Below, one piece after another: positions 14,381-15,194 of a stretch of DNA of 15,194 nucleotides. The notes below the pieces were generated by a model. The model was not told the DNA's origin and did no database searches. It saw only the letters and a program-made list of their open reading frames with translations. Position numbers and translations under genes: made by a program. This stretch comes from Thermodesulfobacteriaceae bacterium (lineage in GTDB: Bacteria > Desulfobacterota > Thermodesulfobacteria > Thermodesulfobacteriales > Thermodesulfobacteriaceae): positions 1 to 15,194 of the forward strand of contig WGAR01000020.1 of the NCBI GenBank assembly GCA_015494725.1, read 5' to 3'. Position 1 is the first letter of the stretch, and every line of letters starts with the position of its first letter.

Positions 14381-14850
14381 GGCTCACCGAGCTTGAAAAG
14401 CACCTGGTGGATATCCTTTCCGCCGAGGGAATTCCCCTCACGGAAAGACCCTACCTTGCCCTCGCCGAGCGCCTGGGAGTCACCGAGGAGGAGGTCCTCT
14501 CCGCGGTAAAGGGGCTTCTTGAAAAGAAGATCATCCGCAGGCTTTCGGCCCTGATCCGGCACAATCTTTCTGGATACGAGGGAAACGCCATGGTGGCCTG
14601 GAGGGTGCCCGAGGAACGGGTTGAGGAGGTGGGGGAGAGCCTCGCCTCAAGGCCCTTTATCACCCACTGCTATCTTCGTCGGACCTATCCCGACTGGCCT
14701 TATAATCTTTACACCATGATCCATGCCGAGACCGAGGAGGCCTGCCGGAGGCTTGCGGAGGAGCTTTCCCGGGAACTTGATCTTCCGGACTATGAGATAC
14801 TTTTTACGGAAAAAGAGATCGTCCGCCGCACAAGAAGGTACTTTTCGTGA
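14365..14850 (+). CDS. Siroheme decarboxylase subunit (AhbA/AhbB, AsnC/Lrp-related)
   Basis: Subunit of the AhbAB enzyme that converts siroheme to 12,18-didecarboxysiroheme in the siroheme-dependent haem pathway of sulfate reducers and archaea. 161 residues: winged helix-turn-helix of AsnC type at about 9-55, then an AsnC-like ligand/catalytic domain. IIRRLSALIRHNLSGYEGNAMVAW (from 56) and YPDWPYNLYTMIH (108-120) are diagnostic of the NirDLGH/AhbAB group and distinguish it from ordinary Lrp regulators. Which subunit it is, A or B, I cannot decide; NirG/NirH of d1-haem synthesis are relatives but no nir gene is present. It overlaps the GDT1-like gene by 16 nt, so it is in the pst transcript. 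No other ahb or hem gene is visible. Confidence 0.87.
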   Translation: MGKDLGLTELEKHLVDILSAEGIPLTERPYLALAERLGVTEEEVLSAVKGLLEKKIIRRLSALIRHNLSGYEGNAMVAWRVPEERVEEVGESLASRPFITHCYLRRTYPDWPYNLYTMIHAETEEACRRLAEELSRELDLPDYEILFTEKEIVRRTRRYFS

Positions 14851-15194
14851 TGGGTATCTCTACCGAAAGGAAGAGGAGATACATGGAACTGGTGGGAGAG
14901 GCCCTCTCCCGGGCCTTTCCCGAGGCAGACATCGTGTTTTTCGGCTCGCTGGTGGAGGGGGATTTTTCCGAAAGACTTTCGGACATCGATGTGGCCCTTT
15001 ATCTGGGCCGGCCCCTGGAGGACCGGGAGTACGGAAGGCTCCTCAAGGTCCTTGAGGAGGAGATTCCCCTTCTTCGCCGGGTGGAGGTGGTGGATCTCGC
15101 CCGGGTAAAGGACCGGGAATTCTTGCGCCGTATCATAGAGAGAGGCCACCTGTGGAAAGGCTCAAGCGCAAGGTTGAAAAACTTGATCGAGCGG
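14850..15194 (+). CDS. Second minimal nucleotidyltransferase (HI0073-like MNT), 3' end not in window
   Basis: Polymerase-beta-fold nucleotidyltransferase of an MNT/HEPN pair. From ATG 14850: F31-G32-S33, eleven residues, D45-I-D47, then VALYL; VEVVDL at 78-83 supplies a candidate third acid (D82). GSX11DXD and the wording SDIDVALYLGRPLEDREYGRLL resemble HI0073-type proteins that pair with 'substrate-binding' HEPN partners, not the MntA type found upstream. The start is open: ATG 14850 is coupled to the preceding stop (TGATG), but ATG 14883 has the better Shine-Dalgarno (GAGGAG at 14873-14878, 4 nt away) and leaves a normal N-terminus. Family members end shortly after the RIIERG position (residues 94-99); this frame runs on without a stop to the window edge, overlapping the next start. 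Confidence 0.8.
   Translation, partial: MGISTERKRRYMELVGEALSRAFPEADIVFFGSLVEGDFSERLSDIDVALYLGRPLEDREYGRLLKVLEEEIPLLRRVEVVDLARVKDREFLRRIIERGHLWKGSSARLKNLIER
15152..15194 (+). CDS. Start of HEPN partner (HI0074-like), cut by window edge
   Basis: From a GTG at 15152 the frame reads MERLKRKVEKLDRA, which fits the first helix of HI0074-type 'nucleotidyltransferase substrate-binding' HEPN proteins. AGAGAGG at 15139-15145 is a Shine-Dalgarno 6 nt away. It lies directly after an MNT gene, where such a partner is expected. Only 14 codons are visible, so this is a prediction. Confidence 0.5.
   Translation, partial: MERLKRKVEKLDRA

Noticed and set aside
1..15194. CRISPR arrays, tRNAs, rRNAs, insertion sequences, prophage genes
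   Set aside because: No regularly spaced repeats, cloverleaf sequences, transposase motifs or terminal inverted repeats were seen; the non-coding gaps are too short to hold most of them.

Overview
The window is gene-dense, GC-rich bacterial DNA with ordinary housekeeping and phosphate-starvation genes and two toxin-antitoxin-like MNT/HEPN gene pairs. The best guess for the host is a thermophilic, anaerobic Thermodesulfobacteriota-type bacterium (Thermosulfurimonas/Thermodesulfatator-like). This is inferred from the siroheme decarboxylase gene (the siroheme-dependent haem route of sulfate reducers and relatives), the very compact overlapping gene layout and the protein flavour. No marker in the window proves the genus.

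Layout. 1-1057: 3' part of an Amt ammonium transporter gene (+), cut by the window edge. 1054-2316: folC (-), convergent with amt; the two stop codons share one CTAG. 2317-2402: AT-rich divergent promoter region. From 2403 onward every gene is on the + strand. 2403-2963 is a cysteine hydrolase of the isochorismatase superfamily, followed by acs (2975-4963), whose Shine-Dalgarno overlaps the previous stop. After a 111-nt gap with a GC hairpin comes a chain of overlapping genes: mntA-type nucleotidyltransferase, hepT-type HEPN RNase (ATGA overlap), a Sir2 deacylase (ATGA overlap), hslO/Hsp33 (2-nt gap), and a serine hydrolase (TTGA overlap). A PhoB/PhoR two-component pair follows, then pstS, a 140-nt gap with a strong hairpin, pstC-pstA-pstB, a half-length UPF0016/GDT1 cation exchanger, a siroheme decarboxylase subunit, and a second MNT gene whose HEPN partner begins in the last 43 nt.

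How they fit. PhoR-PhoB should control pstS: two TCACAA copies exactly 11 bp apart lie just upstream of pstS, inside the 3' end of phoR, as expected of a PhoB/PhoP box. The pstS-pstC hairpin probably makes PstS more abundant than the membrane parts. PhoU, the usual last gene of such operons, is absent from its normal place; a GDT1-like exchanger gene overlaps pstB instead.

Acetyl-CoA synthetase carries the PKTRSGK lysine that is reversibly acetylated in other bacteria, and a CobB-like sirtuin able to remove that mark is encoded about 0.9 kb downstream. A self-neutralising MntA/HepT pair, with GSX10DXD and RX4HXY motifs, lies between them and is joined to the sirtuin gene by an ATGA overlap. 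I found no tRNA, rRNA, CRISPR array, insertion sequence or phage gene, and no gene-free stretch above 300 nt.
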